Origin: Rhizobiales bacterium UBA3584
GTDB taxonomy: Bacteria; Pseudomonadota; Alphaproteobacteria; Rhizobiales; Devosiaceae
Direction of reading: 5' to 3'
Length of the DNA: 22,572 nt
NCBI GenBank assembly: GCA_002375765.1
Contig: DFMV01000076.1
Location: forward strand, 1-22,572
Position 1 is the first letter of the stretch. Every line of letters starts with the position of its first letter. Under the pieces are notes generated by a model, which saw nothing but the letters and a program-made list of their open reading frames with translations, did no database searches and was not told the origin of the DNA. The position numbers and the translations under genes were made by a program. This document shows positions 14,054 to 22,161 of this stretch, piece by piece.

Positions 14054-15047
14054 CATCAAAATCCTCGCGATCTATAAATTCGTCGATCAGCCGGACTTTG
14101 AATCCCTCAAGGCACCGCTGGCGGAGTTTTGTTGTGCGCGGGGGATCAAGGGGACGTTGCTCGTGGCGCCCGAGGGGATCAACGGGACGGTGGCGGGGGC
14201 GCCCGAGGCGATCGATGCGCTGGTGGGATGGCTCAATGACGGCAACATCTTCGGCGGGCGGTTCCGGGGAGCCGAGATCAAATATTCGTTTGCCGAAAGC
14301 CAGCCGTTCTATCGCATGAAAGTGCGGCTGAAGCCCGAGATCGTGACGCTGCGAGCCCCGGAGGCCAATCCGGGCCGGCAGGTTGGCACCTATGTCGACC
14401 CCCGGGACTGGAACGATCTGATCGACCAGGACGATGTGGTGGTCATCGATACGCGCAATGATTACGAGGTGGCGCTGGGAACGTTCCGGAACGCGAAAGA
14501 CCCGCATACAGCGAGTTTTACCGAGTTCAAGGATTACGTTTCCAAAACGCTGGACCCCAAAAAGCACAAGAAAGTCGCCATGTTCTGCACTGGCGGAATA
14601 CGGTGCGAAAAGGCCTCGTCCTACATGCTGGCGCAGGGGTTCGAGGAGGTTTTCCACCTCAAGGGCGGCATCCTCAATTATCTCGAACAAGTGCCCGAAG
14701 ACAAAAGCCTTTGGGATGGGGAGTGTTTCGTTTTCGATGAGCGCGTTTCGGTGCGCCATGGACTGGAAATCGGCGATGCGCAATTGTGCCGGGCCTGCCG
14801 TCAGCCGCTGACGCCAGCCGACCGGGACCGCGAAGAGTTCATCGAAGGCGTGCAGTGCCACCATTGCGCAGGCGAAGAGAACGCAGCCAGGCGCCAGGCC
14901 GCAGCCGAGCGGCAAAGGCAGATCGAGTTGGCCGCGGCGCGTGGCGAGGCTCATATCGGCGAAGACGTGAGAAAGGCCGCAGAACAGCGGCGGCTGGCCA
15001 ACAAGGCGCGGCGCGAGGCGGATCGGACCCGAAACCGAAAGGGGTAA
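14037..15047 (+). CDS. trhO: tRNA uridine 5-hydroxylase (rhodanese family)
   Basis: TrhO (YceA/UPF0176) makes 5-hydroxyuridine at tRNA wobble position 34. The N-terminal domain has IKILAIYKF (about 7-15) and GIKGTLLVAPEGINGTVAG. The rhodanese domain has VVVIDTRNDYEVALGTF and the active-site loop FCTGGIRCEKAS, with catalytic Cys184 and second Cys190. A C-terminal CxxC pair (251/254 and 274/277) resembles a zinc ribbon and is usual in this family. There is no ATG, GTG or TTG between the in-frame stop at 14001 and 14157, yet family sequence starts by about 14055. CTG 14037, six bases after AAGGAGA (14024-14030), is therefore the likely start, giving 336 aa. It overlaps the upstream membrane gene by 17 bp. 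Confidence 0.88.
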   Translation: MATRSDIKILAIYKFVDQPDFESLKAPLAEFCCARGIKGTLLVAPEGINGTVAGAPEAIDALVGWLNDGNIFGGRFRGAEIKYSFAESQPFYRMKVRLKPEIVTLRAPEANPGRQVGTYVDPRDWNDLIDQDDVVVIDTRNDYEVALGTFRNAKDPHTASFTEFKDYVSKTLDPKKHKKVAMFCTGGIRCEKASSYMLAQGFEEVFHLKGGILNYLEQVPEDKSLWDGECFVFDERVSVRHGLEIGDAQLCRACRQPLTPADRDREEFIEGVQCHHCAGEENAARRQAAAERQRQIELAAARGEAHIGEDVRKAAEQRRLANKARREADRTRNRKG

Positions 15048-15050
15048 CCC

Positions 15051-15401
15051 ATGGCGGTCAAACGGATCGTTGCCAATATCGAGGGCTCGCCCGAGACGGC
15101 AGCGCGGTTTTATGGAGACCTGCTCGGACTGGACACCATGATGGACATGGGCTGGATCCGCACCTATGGCACCGACGGGCAGATGTCGGTTCAGATGAGC
15201 ATCATGTCAGAGGGCGGGGCGGGCACGCCGGTGCCCGACATATCCATCGAGGTCGACGATGTCGATTCCGTGCTGGAAAAAGCGCGGGCCATGGGCATTA
15301 ACATCGAATACGGCCCGGCAGACGAGCCCTGGGGCGTGCGACGCTTTTACGTGCGCGATCCGTTCGGCAAGCTCATCAACATTCTTTCACACGTTCAGTA
15401 G
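15051..15401 (+). CDS. VOC (glyoxalase-like) family protein
   Basis: This 116-aa protein of the vicinal oxygen chelate fold resembles glyoxalase/bleomycin-resistance proteins. It shows AARFYGDLLGLD (16-27), VPDISIEVDDVDSVLEKARAMG and the C-terminal WGVRRFYVRDPFGKLINIL, with the usual RDPFG turn. One beta-alpha-beta-beta-beta repeat is normally paired with a second; at this length the protein should dimerise. Substrate is unknown, and metal-ligand residues cannot be set with confidence. It begins three bases after trhO, with AAAGGGG just upstream of ATG 15051, so it is co-transcribed with trhO. It overlaps the convergent GNAT gene by 7 bp. Confidence 0.88.
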   Translation: MAVKRIVANIEGSPETAARFYGDLLGLDTMMDMGWIRTYGTDGQMSVQMSIMSEGGAGTPVPDISIEVDDVDSVLEKARAMGINIEYGPADEPWGVRRFYVRDPFGKLINILSHVQ

Positions 15402-15913
15402 CCACGCGGCGGGGCGGGATCGTCGTTGAGGATCAGGTACATATTGACCTGATCGAGCCAACGGCCATGCTTGAAACCCGATTGGGGCAGGATGCCGAGC
15501 ATCTCAAAGCCATGCCGGACGTGAAAACGGATCGAATTTTCGTTCTTTGAGTCGATGACCCCGACCATAAGATGAAAGCCCTTGGCTTTCGCGTCGTCAA
15601 TCAGGGCAGCCATCAGCGCCGAGCCCACCCCCCTGCCCTGCGCCTCGTCGCGCAGATAGATCGAATGCTCGACGGTCTTTCTATAGCCAGAGCGCGAGCG
15701 ATAGGTGCCGTAGCTGCCGTGGCCGAGAATGCGGCCATCCTCTTCGGCGACAAGAACGGCAAAACCGTTTGCGTTGCGCTCATCCAGCCATGCCTTGCGA
15801 TCGGCCAGCGTTTCCTCGGTCTCGCTCCAGATGGCGTCGAGCCTGCGGATGGCATCGTTGTGGATGTCGAGGATCTGGGGCAGATCGCTGTCAGTGGCGG
15901 GGCGGATATTCAT
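15395..15913 (-). CDS. GNAT N-acetyltransferase, PAT-like
   Basis: This 172-aa acetyltransferase of the GNAT superfamily is closest in style to phosphinothricin acetyltransferase-like proteins. The N-terminus is MNIRPATDSDLPQILDIHND. GHGSYGTYRSRSGYRKTVEHSIYL leads to the acetyl-CoA loop QGRGVGSAL (92-100). After that, SKNENSIRFHVRHGFEMLG and GRWLDQVNMYL are typical of this group. It likely acetylates the amine of an antibiotic-like compound or amino acid derivative. ATG 15913 is chosen because the family starts there; GTG 15928 is possible. It is transcribed divergently from the LysR gene, which may regulate it, and overlaps the VOC gene at its 3' end. Confidence 0.87.
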   Translation of the reverse strand: MNIRPATDSDLPQILDIHNDAIRRLDAIWSETEETLADRKAWLDERNANGFAVLVAEEDGRILGHGSYGTYRSRSGYRKTVEHSIYLRDEAQGRGVGSALMAALIDDAKAKGFHLMVGVIDSKNENSIRFHVRHGFEMLGILPQSGFKHGRWLDQVNMYLILNDDPAPPRGY

Positions 15914-15968
15914 TTGGGGCAATTGCACCTGTTCAAATCGGAATAACTGATGGTAAAATGAAATGATA

Positions 15969-15985
15969 TAGAAGTATCAATTCTA
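15969..15985. promoter_or_regulatory. Possible LysR-type operator
   Basis: TAGAAGTATCAATTCTA has perfect 5-bp inverted arms (TAGAA/TTCTA) in the AT-rich gap between the divergent GNAT and LysR genes. This position and size fit a LysR-regulator box (a dyad carrying T-N11-A). It ends 17 bp before the LysR start codon, so autoregulation is plausible. Not proven. Confidence 0.35.
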
Positions 15986-16001
15986 CTAATTGAATTTCCT
16001 T

Positions 16002-16916
16002 ATGGATATCGATCAACTCCGCACGTTCGACCGGATCGCGCGCGACTTAAGCTTCACCAAGGCGGCGGCCCGGCTCAACGTGACCCAGGCCACGGTTTCG
16101 ATGCGTGTTCGGGTGCTCGAAGACTTCCTCGGTGTGCAGCTTTTTACGCGCGGGCGCAAGGTGGCTCTGACCGATCAGGGCATGACTTTCCTGCCCTATG
16201 CGCGGCGCATTCTCAACTCGGTCCAGGAAGGCCGAGAGGCTCTGCGGCGGGTCGAGCGTGGACGGATCACCGTCGCTTCGTTGCGGTCCATGGTGACGCC
16301 GCTGATCTCGGAAAGCCTTTTGCGTTTTCAGGAGAGACACCGGGAGGTCGATGTGATCGTGCGCGAGGGGCACCACAATCACGTCACTGCCATGCTGCAC
16401 GACCGGGTGGCGGAGCTGGGGATCATCGCCTGGCCCAATCTCGACCCGCTGGTGCCCGAGATCTATCCGATTGTGGTGATGCGCGAACCGGTGCCGCTGG
16501 TGCTGGCACCGCACCTGGCGGCGCAGCTTGAGCCCAACCCGAGCCTGGCCGATGTGCTGGCGTTGGTTCCAAGGGTGATTTCGCTGCGCTGGTGGCAGGT
16601 GGATCCCGAAGGCGCCACGGCGTTGGTGCGGCGAGCCCAGACGAGCGTGGAAATTCCCACGGGGCCGGCAAGGCGGCTGGCGCTGGCCGGAGAGGGGTTG
16701 GGCTTTTTCGTGCGCTCAACGGTGCGCCGCGAGATCGAGCGGGGCGAGCTGGTCGAGATCACGCCGCGCGATTTCATGCCACTGCATCGCGACATCGCCA
16801 TCGTGGCGCTGTCGAAATCGGCTTTCGAGCGCGACATGGTGCGCGATTTCGCACGTGAAGTGGCAAAGGAAGCCGCGGCGCTGGGGACGATCCTTGAAGA
16901 CCGGCTGAACGATTAG
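16002..16916 (+). CDS. LysR family transcriptional regulator
   Basis: This 304-aa LysR-type regulator begins MDIDQLRTFDRIARDLSFTK and has the winged helix-turn-helix at about 2-60 (AAARLNVTQATVSMRVRVLE, then LFTRG). The ligand-binding domain runs from about 85 to the end, with RITVASLRSMVTPLISESLL, AELGIIAWP and LALAGEGLGFFVRSTVRREIERGEL. ATG 16002 puts the helix-turn-helix where the family has it; TTG 15990 would add four residues. It is divergent from the GNAT gene, the classic layout for a LysR protein and its target, with a possible operator between them. Its 3' end overlaps the convergent hydrolase by four bases. The inducer is unknown. Confidence 0.93.
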   Translation: MDIDQLRTFDRIARDLSFTKAAARLNVTQATVSMRVRVLEDFLGVQLFTRGRKVALTDQGMTFLPYARRILNSVQEGREALRRVERGRITVASLRSMVTPLISESLLRFQERHREVDVIVREGHHNHVTAMLHDRVAELGIIAWPNLDPLVPEIYPIVVMREPVPLVLAPHLAAQLEPNPSLADVLALVPRVISLRWWQVDPEGATALVRRAQTSVEIPTGPARRLALAGEGLGFFVRSTVRREIERGELVEITPRDFMPLHRDIAIVALSKSAFERDMVRDFAREVAKEAAALGTILEDRLND

Positions 16917-17701
16917 AGCAACCGCTCGATGGTCTGGCGCAGCAGGTCGAGATCGCTGTCGCGCGAGAGGCGATGATCGCCATCGGGGATGAGGGTAAAG
17001 GTGACCGGATCGGAGACGAGGTGGCTGACCAGTTTCAGCGCGTGAGCCGGGGGCACGTCGGTATCATTGCCGCCCTGCAGGATGGCCACGGGACAGTGCG
17101 TGCGGATGGGAGCGCCGAACAGGATATGGTTTTCTCCGTCCTCGATCAGCGCGCGGGTGAGGACATAGGGTTCGTCCGAGTAGTCGGACGGTTGTTCCAC
17201 CCTGCCCTTTTCCCACAGGTCGAGCAGTTCGGCATCGGTGAAGGTTTCGCGCATCAGATCGCGGGTCATGTCGGCGGCCGGAGCGATCAGCACCACGGCC
17301 TTGACCCGATCCACGCCGCGCTGGCGTAGGGCGCGATTGACCAGAAGGGCCAGCCAGCCGCCCATTGACGAGCCGACAACGATCTGGGGACCCTCTGTTG
17401 TGTCAAATACCGCCAGTGCCTCTTCGAGCCAGCGCGAAATCGTGCCGTCGAGAAAAGCGCCACCCGATTGCCCATGGCCGGAATAATCGAACCGGGTGAC
17501 CGCCAGCCCCTTTTGCGCGCCGAAGTCGGCGAGCGCCTCGGCCTTGGAGCCGATCATGTCGGACTTGAACCCACCCAGCCAGAACAGGCCGGGCGTGCCG
17601 CCGGGGCGGCGCAGGGTGGCGATTTCGCGCGCATCGTCGCCGTGACCCACGGTCAGGGTGGCAGATCTGTCGCGCATTGCATTTTCCGGCTCGAACACCA
17701 T
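16913..17701 (-). CDS. Alpha/beta hydrolase
   Basis: This is a 262-aa serine hydrolase of the alpha/beta fold, similar in layout to ABHD10-type thioesterases/esterases. The oxyanion region is LFWLGGFKSDMIGSKAEAL (39-57), followed by TRFDYSGHGQSGG (69-81). The nucleophile is Ser112 in GSSMGG, the acid probably Asp213 in GGNDTDVP, and the histidine His243 in DGDHRLSR. A lid-like insertion lies around 150-190. The reaction could be ester or thioester hydrolysis; the substrate is not readable. ATG 17701 is used; ATG 17677 is an alternative. It is divergent from infC and convergent with LysR. Confidence 0.9.
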   Translation of the reverse strand: MVFEPENAMRDRSATLTVGHGDDAREIATLRRPGGTPGLFWLGGFKSDMIGSKAEALADFGAQKGLAVTRFDYSGHGQSGGAFLDGTISRWLEEALAVFDTTEGPQIVVGSSMGGWLALLVNRALRQRGVDRVKAVVLIAPAADMTRDLMRETFTDAELLDLWEKGRVEQPSDYSDEPYVLTRALIEDGENHILFGAPIRTHCPVAILQGGNDTDVPPAHALKLVSHLVSDPVTFTLIPDGDHRLSRDSDLDLLRQTIERLL

Positions 17702-17801
17702 ATCGGGGATGTAGCCGCTGGGCCGTCAGATCGCAAGACCGCTTCACAGGCGATTGGCGAGCGAGCCGCATGACGGTATGGCACGAGGTCTGCTTTGCCT
17801 G

Positions 17802-17830
17802 TTGACTTTGGGCCAGTTTACCAAGATTTT
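17802..17830 (+). promoter_or_regulatory. Possible promoter for infC
   Basis: TTGACT (17802-17807) is an excellent -35 box. Seventeen bases later GATTTT (17825-17830) is a weak -10. It lies about 70 bp upstream of the infC start and faces it. The weak -10 would be in keeping with a promoter tuned by other factors, but the match is moderate. Confidence 0.4.
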
Positions 17831-17897
17831 AGACGTGTTGCGCCAGCCATGAGCAGGCGTGCGCAGCTATGGGAAACCACTGAAAGGAAATTCAGCC

Positions 17898-18434
17898 ATT
17901 CGTCGTCCGATGAGACCCGTGCAGCCCCAAAAGGATGGGCCGCGCTCCAACAATGAAATCAACGTCCCCGAAATCCAGCTTATCAACGCAGAAGGCACCA
18001 ATGTCGGTGTCGTGCGGACCAGCGAAGCCATTGCCATGGCCATGGAAGCGGGGATGGACTTGGTCGAGATCTCACCCAATTCGGCACCGCCGGTGTGCAA
18101 GATCCTCGATCTGGGCAAGTTCAAATACGCCGCCCAGAAGAAGGCCGCCGAGGCCCGCAAGAAGCAGAAGGTGATTGAGGTCAAGGAGATCAAACTCCGG
18201 CCCAACATCGACACGCATGACTATGACGTGAAAATGCGTGCGCTGGAAAAGTTCATCGGCGAGGGCGACAAGGTCAAGGTGACCATGCGGTTCCGCGGCC
18301 GTGAAATGGCGCACCAGAACATCGGTCTGGAACTGCTGCACAAGGTCAAGGATCAGTTCGAGGAGATCACCAAGGTCGAATCCAACCCCCGGGCCGAAGG
18401 CCGTCAGATGGTCATGGTGCTCGCGCCGCGCTGA
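17898..18434 (+). CDS. infC: Translation initiation factor IF-3 (ATT start)
   Basis: IF-3, 178 aa, binds the 30S subunit, keeps subunits apart and proofreads start codons. The N-terminal domain has [47 protein letters not shown] and a basic linker [19 protein letters not shown]. The C-terminal domain has [17 protein letters not shown], then [13 protein letters not shown]. The family-like N-terminus [15 protein letters not shown] is preceded by ATT at 17898, with AAGGA (17884-17888) nine bases upstream. IF-3 genes are known to use ATT so that IF-3 can repress its own synthesis, and that is the likely case here. ATG 17910 and GTG 17859 are alternatives. A terminator follows directly, so it is a single-gene unit away from rpmI-rplT. 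Confidence 0.93.
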   Translation: MRRPMRPVQPQKDGPRSNNEINVPEIQLINAEGTNVGVVRTSEAIAMAMEAGMDLVEISPNSAPPVCKILDLGKFKYAAQKKAAEARKKQKVIEVKEIKLRPNIDTHDYDVKMRALEKFIGEGDKVKVTMRFRGREMAHQNIGLELLHKVKDQFEEITKVESNPRAEGRQMVMVLAPR

Positions 18435-18465
18435 GCCCATTGCCCGATCTGCCGCACGCACATGC

Positions 18466-18490
18466 AAAGGTGGCCGCAAGGCCGCCTTTT
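18466..18490 (+). terminator. Intrinsic terminator of infC
   Basis: AAAGGTGGCC (18466-18475) pairs with GGCCGCCTTT (18480-18489) over a GCAA loop, with one G-T pair, and the stem leads into TTTTGTCGTTTT. It starts about 30 bases after the infC stop. The stem, GNRA-type loop and T-rich tail make a clear intrinsic terminator. Confidence 0.8.
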
Positions 18491-18556
18491 GTCGTTTTGG
18501 GGGAAGCGGCAAGTGTATGCAAACCGCAGCGAGCCGGCCCCGGCGAAAGGCCGATA

Positions 18557-18612
18557 GCCCAAAATTTGGGCACCGGGAAAAATCGGCCCGCAAAAGCGCC
18601 TGTTTGGGCCGA
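18557..18612. repeat. Two inverted repeats upstream of the MCP gene
   Basis: GCCCAAA and TTTGGGC (18557-18571) form a 7-bp dyad with one central base. Just after it, TCGGCCC (18583-18589) and GGGCCGA (18606-18612) form a second 7-bp dyad with a 16-base spacer. Both lie in the 200-bp gap between infC and the chemotaxis gene. They may be operator or leader structures. A single CtrA-like half-site TTAACC (18627-18632) is nearby. Confidence 0.35.
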
Positions 18613-18689
18613 AAATTGAGCCTTCATTAACCCTGCGCGCCCTTACTGGTCCTACGCAATTTCCCAGAAGGGGCAAGGGGGCCGGTATC

Positions 18690-21017
18690 ATGCTGTCCAG
18701 ACTTAGTGTGGCGCAGCGCATCTATGCGTCGTTCGGCGCCATGATTGCACTTTTGGCCGCGATCGTGGTGTTTTCCTATTTTGGCGTCAGCGCGGTATCG
18801 CAGAGCTTTACAGATTACCGCACAGCCGCTCGGCAGACGCTGGCCATTTCCGGCTTTGTCGAACAGCTTTCGGCCGCCCGGCTGGCCGATCTCGACTATC
18901 GGCTGGAGACCTCGGCGGAAAAGGCGCAGACACTGGCCGACCGGATTGCAAATCTGCAAACCCGTGATCCGCAGGTGATGGCCCTGTTTGAGGGCGAGGC
19001 GGAAACCGAAGCGGCGATAGCCGAATTTGCCAGTTCCGCGCAGGCCTATGAGGCTGCCTTTGTCGAAATGACCGAAACGCAATCGCAGATCGACGCCGGA
19101 ATTGCCCAGCTACGCGCCGTGGGCGATCAGTTGCGCGCCGATTCGAGCGCGGCGCTGCGTGCGGTGAGCGGCAATTTCAACGCCACGGGCTCGGCCGGTT
19201 TTGGCGTTCAGGCGACAATTCTCACCCAGTTCGAGGTCGAACAGTTCCTGCTGACGGCCGACCCTGCGCGGCTCGAGGCAGCGGCCGAGAATGCGAGCGT
19301 TGCCAAGGAGAATTTGCAAAAGCTGCACGATGCGGTGATTTCCAACTCCCAGAAGGCGACGGCCAATCGCATGATGGAGGGGCTCGATGCCTATATGGCG
19401 CATGCGGGCAGCGTTGCCGATGCGATCTATGCCCGAAACGCGGTGATGAGTGAACAGCTCGACGTGCTCGGGCCGCAGATGCAAGAGGCTTTCGGCGCCA
19501 TGCTGGCATCGGTTCAGGCGCGCCAGGATGCGCTCGGGCCCTCGGGTGCAGCCATCGCCGCCACCACGCTCAACGGCGTTCTTCTGGCTGGGCTTGCGGC
19601 GCTTATTGCCGGCAGCCTTCTGGCGGTAATGATCGGCCGGGGCCTGTCGGGCACCATCAAGCAGATTGCCGGGCGCATGCGCCAATTGGCCGATGGCGAT
19701 CTCGATCTGGACCTCGATCAGCATCAGCGCCACGAAGTGGGCCAGATGGTCGAGGCGCTCACGGTGTTTCGCGACAATGGCCGGGCCATGCGCGACATGG
19801 ACAGCGAGAAGGCCCAGATGGCGGCACGGGACGCCGAAGAGCACCGGCTGCGCGCCGATCTGCAGGCCCGCATCAAGAGCGTTGTTTCGGCCGCCGTGGC
19901 CGGCGACTTTTCCGGGCGCATCGATGTGCGTTACGACGACGCCGAACTCGAGAGCTTCGCGCAGAGCGTCAACATGGTGATGGAAACGGTGGACCGGGGG
20001 CTTTCGGAAACCGGGCAGGTGCTCGCGGCAATGGCCGATGCCGATCTTTCGCTGCGGGTGAGCGGAACCTATGAGGGCGCGTTTGCGCAGCTCAAGGACG
20101 ATACCAACGCAATGGCCGATACGTTTGCCGACATCGTGGGGCGGCTCAAAGACACATCGCGAGCGCTCAAGACAGCGACAGGCGAAATTCTTTCGGGCGC
20201 CAACGATCTGTCGGAACGTACGACGCGGCAGGCGGCGACCATCGAGGAAACCTCGGCCTCCATGGAACAGCTTGCCGTCGCGGTGACCGGAAACGCGCAA
20301 AAGGCCCAGGACGCGCTGGACAAGACGCGCGCGGCATCGGAGCTGGCCCAAAAGGGCGGCACGGTGATGGGCGAGGCCAATCAGGCCATGGAGCGCATCA
20401 CGACATCCTCGGCCAAGGTGTCCGACATCATCAAGATGATCGACGATATCGCCTTCCAGACCAATCTTCTGGCTTTGAACGCTTCGGTGGAAGCGGCGCG
20501 GGCCGGAGAGGCGGGCAAGGGCTTTGCCGTGGTGGCCGTCGAAGTGCGGCGGCTCGCGCAATCGGCTGCTCAGGCCTCCTCGGAGGTCAAGGTGCTGATC
20601 GAGCAGAGCGCCAGCGAAGTGGGGGGCGGGTCCCGCCTCGTGGCACAGGCCACCGAAACACTGCGGGAAATCCGCGAGGCGGTGACCGAGAATGCCGAGA
20701 TCATGGGCGGCATTTCCAATGCAAGCCGCGAGCAGGCTTCGGCGATCTCGGAAGTGTCCTCTGCCGTGCGTCTTCTCGACGAGATGACCCAGCACAACGC
20801 CGCGCTCGTGGAAGAAACCAACGCAACGATCGAGCAGACCGAGACGCAAGTGACGACACTGGACGGCATCGTTGCGCGCTTTAAGATCGATGGACATGCC
20901 ATGGGCGATGACGAGGCCCGATGGGAGCACGACGAGCGCGAAGACTTCCCGGCGACGCAGCCTCGTCATGCCAGTGCGGGAAACGCAGCGATTGCGACCG
21001 ACTGGTCCGAATTCTAG
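18690..21017 (+). CDS. Methyl-accepting chemotaxis protein
   Basis: This 775-aa transmembrane chemoreceptor has a first membrane helix at about 11-33, a periplasmic helical sensor domain (about 37-288) and a second helix at about 289-315. A HAMP domain (about 316-370) follows, then a second HAMP-like unit (about 395-480, with [20 protein letters not shown]). The cytoplasmic signalling domain (about 500-735) has [13 protein letters not shown] as a probable methylation region. Its hairpin tip is [20 protein letters not shown] then [20 protein letters not shown] (584-623), which docks CheA/CheW. The tail ends in DWSEF (771-775), a CheR/CheB-tether-type pentapeptide after a flexible linker. The ligand is unknown. 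GC-rich AAGGGG precedes ATG 18690. No che genes are beside it, so it is an orphan receptor. Confidence 0.95.
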   Translation: MLSRLSVAQRIYASFGAMIALLAAIVVFSYFGVSAVSQSFTDYRTAARQTLAISGFVEQLSAARLADLDYRLETSAEKAQTLADRIANLQTRDPQVMALFEGEAETEAAIAEFASSAQAYEAAFVEMTETQSQIDAGIAQLRAVGDQLRADSSAALRAVSGNFNATGSAGFGVQATILTQFEVEQFLLTADPARLEAAAENASVAKENLQKLHDAVISNSQKATANRMMEGLDAYMAHAGSVADAIYARNAVMSEQLDVLGPQMQEAFGAMLASVQARQDALGPSGAAIAATTLNGVLLAGLAALIAGSLLAVMIGRGLSGTIKQIAGRMRQLADGDLDLDLDQHQRHEVGQMVEALTVFRDNGRAMRDMDSEKAQMAARDAEEHRLRADLQARIKSVVSAAVAGDFSGRIDVRYDDAELESFAQSVNMVMETVDRGLSETGQVLAAMADADLSLRVSGTYEGAFAQLKDDTNAMADTFADIVGRLKDTSRALKTATGEILSGANDLSERTTRQAATIEETSASMEQLAVAVTGNAQKAQDALDKTRAASELAQKGGTVMGEANQAMERITTSSAKVSDIIKMIDDIAFQTNLLALNASVEAARAGEAGKGFAVVAVEVRRLAQSAAQASSEVKVLIEQSASEVGGGSRLVAQATETLREIREAVTENAEIMGGISNASREQASAISEVSSAVRLLDEMTQHNAALVEETNATIEQTETQVTTLDGIVARFKIDGHAMGDDEARWEHDEREDFPATQPRHASAGNAAIATDWSEF

Positions 21018-21049
21018 CCTGGGCGTTTCCTTCAGCCTGAACGCGAAAA

Positions 21050-21071
21050 AGCCCCGCCAGATGGCGGGGCT
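21050..21071. terminator. Bidirectional terminator between MCP and PhnA-like genes
   Basis: AGCCCCGCCA (21050-21059) and TGGCGGGGCT (21062-21071) form a perfect 10-bp stem. On the plus strand it is followed by CTTGTTTGT. On the minus strand it is followed by TTTTT, complementary to AAAAA just before the stem. It lies between two convergent genes and can stop transcription from both sides, best for the minus strand. Confidence 0.85.
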
Positions 21072-21094
21072 CTTGTTTGTCGGTTGCCCCTAGG

Positions 21095-21988
21095 TCAGGC
21101 GAGCGGCGCGCGCCGCCGGGCAAAGAAGGGTGTCACCGTGTGCGTGTCGCGGTGATTGCCGCCCGTGACCGCGGCGAACCAGGCGCCGGCGGCGCCAATC
21201 GCCAGCGACGCGGCGGTGAGGAAGGCGCCAAGAACACCGACCGCACGCGCCTGATCGGCGGCCGCGGCGATATCGTCCTGCACGGCCTGGGCCTGGGCGA
21301 TGGTTTCATCGACCCGCGCTTCGGCCTGAGCCTGATCGAGGTCGGTGCGCGCGGCGACAAGCTGGGCGAGATAGGCGCGATCGTCTTCGGAAACGCCTTC
21401 GCCGGTGACGCCATCGATCAGGATGCGGCCGACTTCGTCGCGTGTCGCGGCAGCATCGCCTTCGGTCGCCGTCGCGGTGCGCAACAGACGGTCAATGGTT
21501 GACTGGAACGGGCCCGATTGATCGCTGATCGCCTGTCCGGCTGCCGCCCCTGCGCCCTGCGCGACGCCGCCGACGGCCGAACCGACGCTGTTGGCAAGGC
21601 TGCCGATGCCGCCAAAGGCGAGCACGGCCGTAAAGAGAACGGCAGTCGCCCAGACCAGCAGGCCATGAAAGCCATCACGGATATCGGATTCCTCTTCGGT
21701 CGCGTCGTAATTGCGCTTGCGCATGCGGCCGGTAAGATAGCCGCCGATCATCAGAGCGGAAACCTGAACCCAGATAACCCAGATCGCCATGGCTATGGCG
21801 ATCCAGAACAGGGATACGCCTTCACGACCGAATGGATCTGTCATGCTCAGCCCGATGGCCGAGCCGAAGGCGAGAAGGACAAAGGAAATGGCGGCAGCGG
21901 CAATGCCGCCCGCCAGGATGGCCGGCCAATCGACGTAGGAGGACGTTTCCTGGGCGGCTGCCGGCTCGGTGGGGGGTATTGTCGTCAT
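21095..21988 (-). CDS. PhnA-like membrane protein
   Basis: This 297-aa membrane protein resembles those annotated PhnA-like in Hyphomicrobiales; the name is historical and no phosphonate role is established. It starts with a Pro/Ala/Glu-rich tail, then SSYVDWPAILAGGIAAAAIS. Helices lie at about 21-48, 59-82, 108-135 and 250-276. GYLTGRMRKR (83-92) follows the second helix. Residues 150-245 form an acidic, Ala-rich, probably helical periplasmic or cytoplasmic region that looks coiled-coil-like. AAGGA lies ten bases before ATG 21988. Two micro-ORFs lie directly upstream on the same strand and may share its transcript. A stress-related envelope role is inferred from the promoter and neighbours. 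Confidence 0.8.
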   Translation of the reverse strand: MTTIPPTEPAAAQETSSYVDWPAILAGGIAAAAISFVLLAFGSAIGLSMTDPFGREGVSLFWIAIAMAIWVIWVQVSALMIGGYLTGRMRKRNYDATEEESDIRDGFHGLLVWATAVLFTAVLAFGGIGSLANSVGSAVGGVAQGAGAAAGQAISDQSGPFQSTIDRLLRTATATEGDAAATRDEVGRILIDGVTGEGVSEDDRAYLAQLVAARTDLDQAQAEARVDETIAQAQAVQDDIAAAADQARAVGVLGAFLTAASLAIGAAGAWFAAVTGGNHRDTHTVTPFFARRRAPLA

Positions 21989-22014
21989 GGGCTTTCAGTC
22001 CTTGGGTTGGGCGC

Positions 22015-22089
22015 TCAAGCAAGGCCGATGAAGGACAGGATGGCCATGACTACGACCACAAGGCCGACGAGATAGATGATGGAATTCAT
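22015..22089 (-). CDS. 24-aa hydrophobic micro-protein
   Basis: A 24-residue ORF starts at ATG 22089 and reads MNSIIYLVGLVVVVMAILSF followed by IGLA. It is one uninterrupted membrane helix. The Shine-Dalgarno GGAGAA lies five bases upstream at ideal spacing, which is strong evidence of translation for so short a frame. It ends 26 bp before the PhnA-like gene on the same strand. Similar short hydrophobic ORFs are frequent and usually unannotated in Hyphomicrobiales (from memory, not searched). Function unknown; it may be a small membrane regulator or subunit of the neighbour. Confidence 0.7.
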   Translation of the reverse strand: MNSIIYLVGLVVVVMAILSFIGLA

Positions 22090-22161
22090 TGTCGTTCTCC
22101 GTCTGTATTTGCCCGCGCTAAGCCCGGGGTAAATCTTGTCGAAATCGATCTAGCGCACTCG

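Noticed and set aside
13090..14319. 409-codon plus-strand frame across the glycan genes and trhO
   Set aside because: It overlaps three well-supported genes in another frame and has Arg/Ser-rich low-quality composition.
18625..18632. CATTAACC as a CtrA site before the chemoreceptor
   Set aside because: Only a half-site; the second TTAA at the right spacing is absent.
19110..20969. 619-codon open frame opposite the chemoreceptor
   Set aside because: Antisense shadow of a long GC-rich gene, with His/Arg-rich composition and no Shine-Dalgarno.
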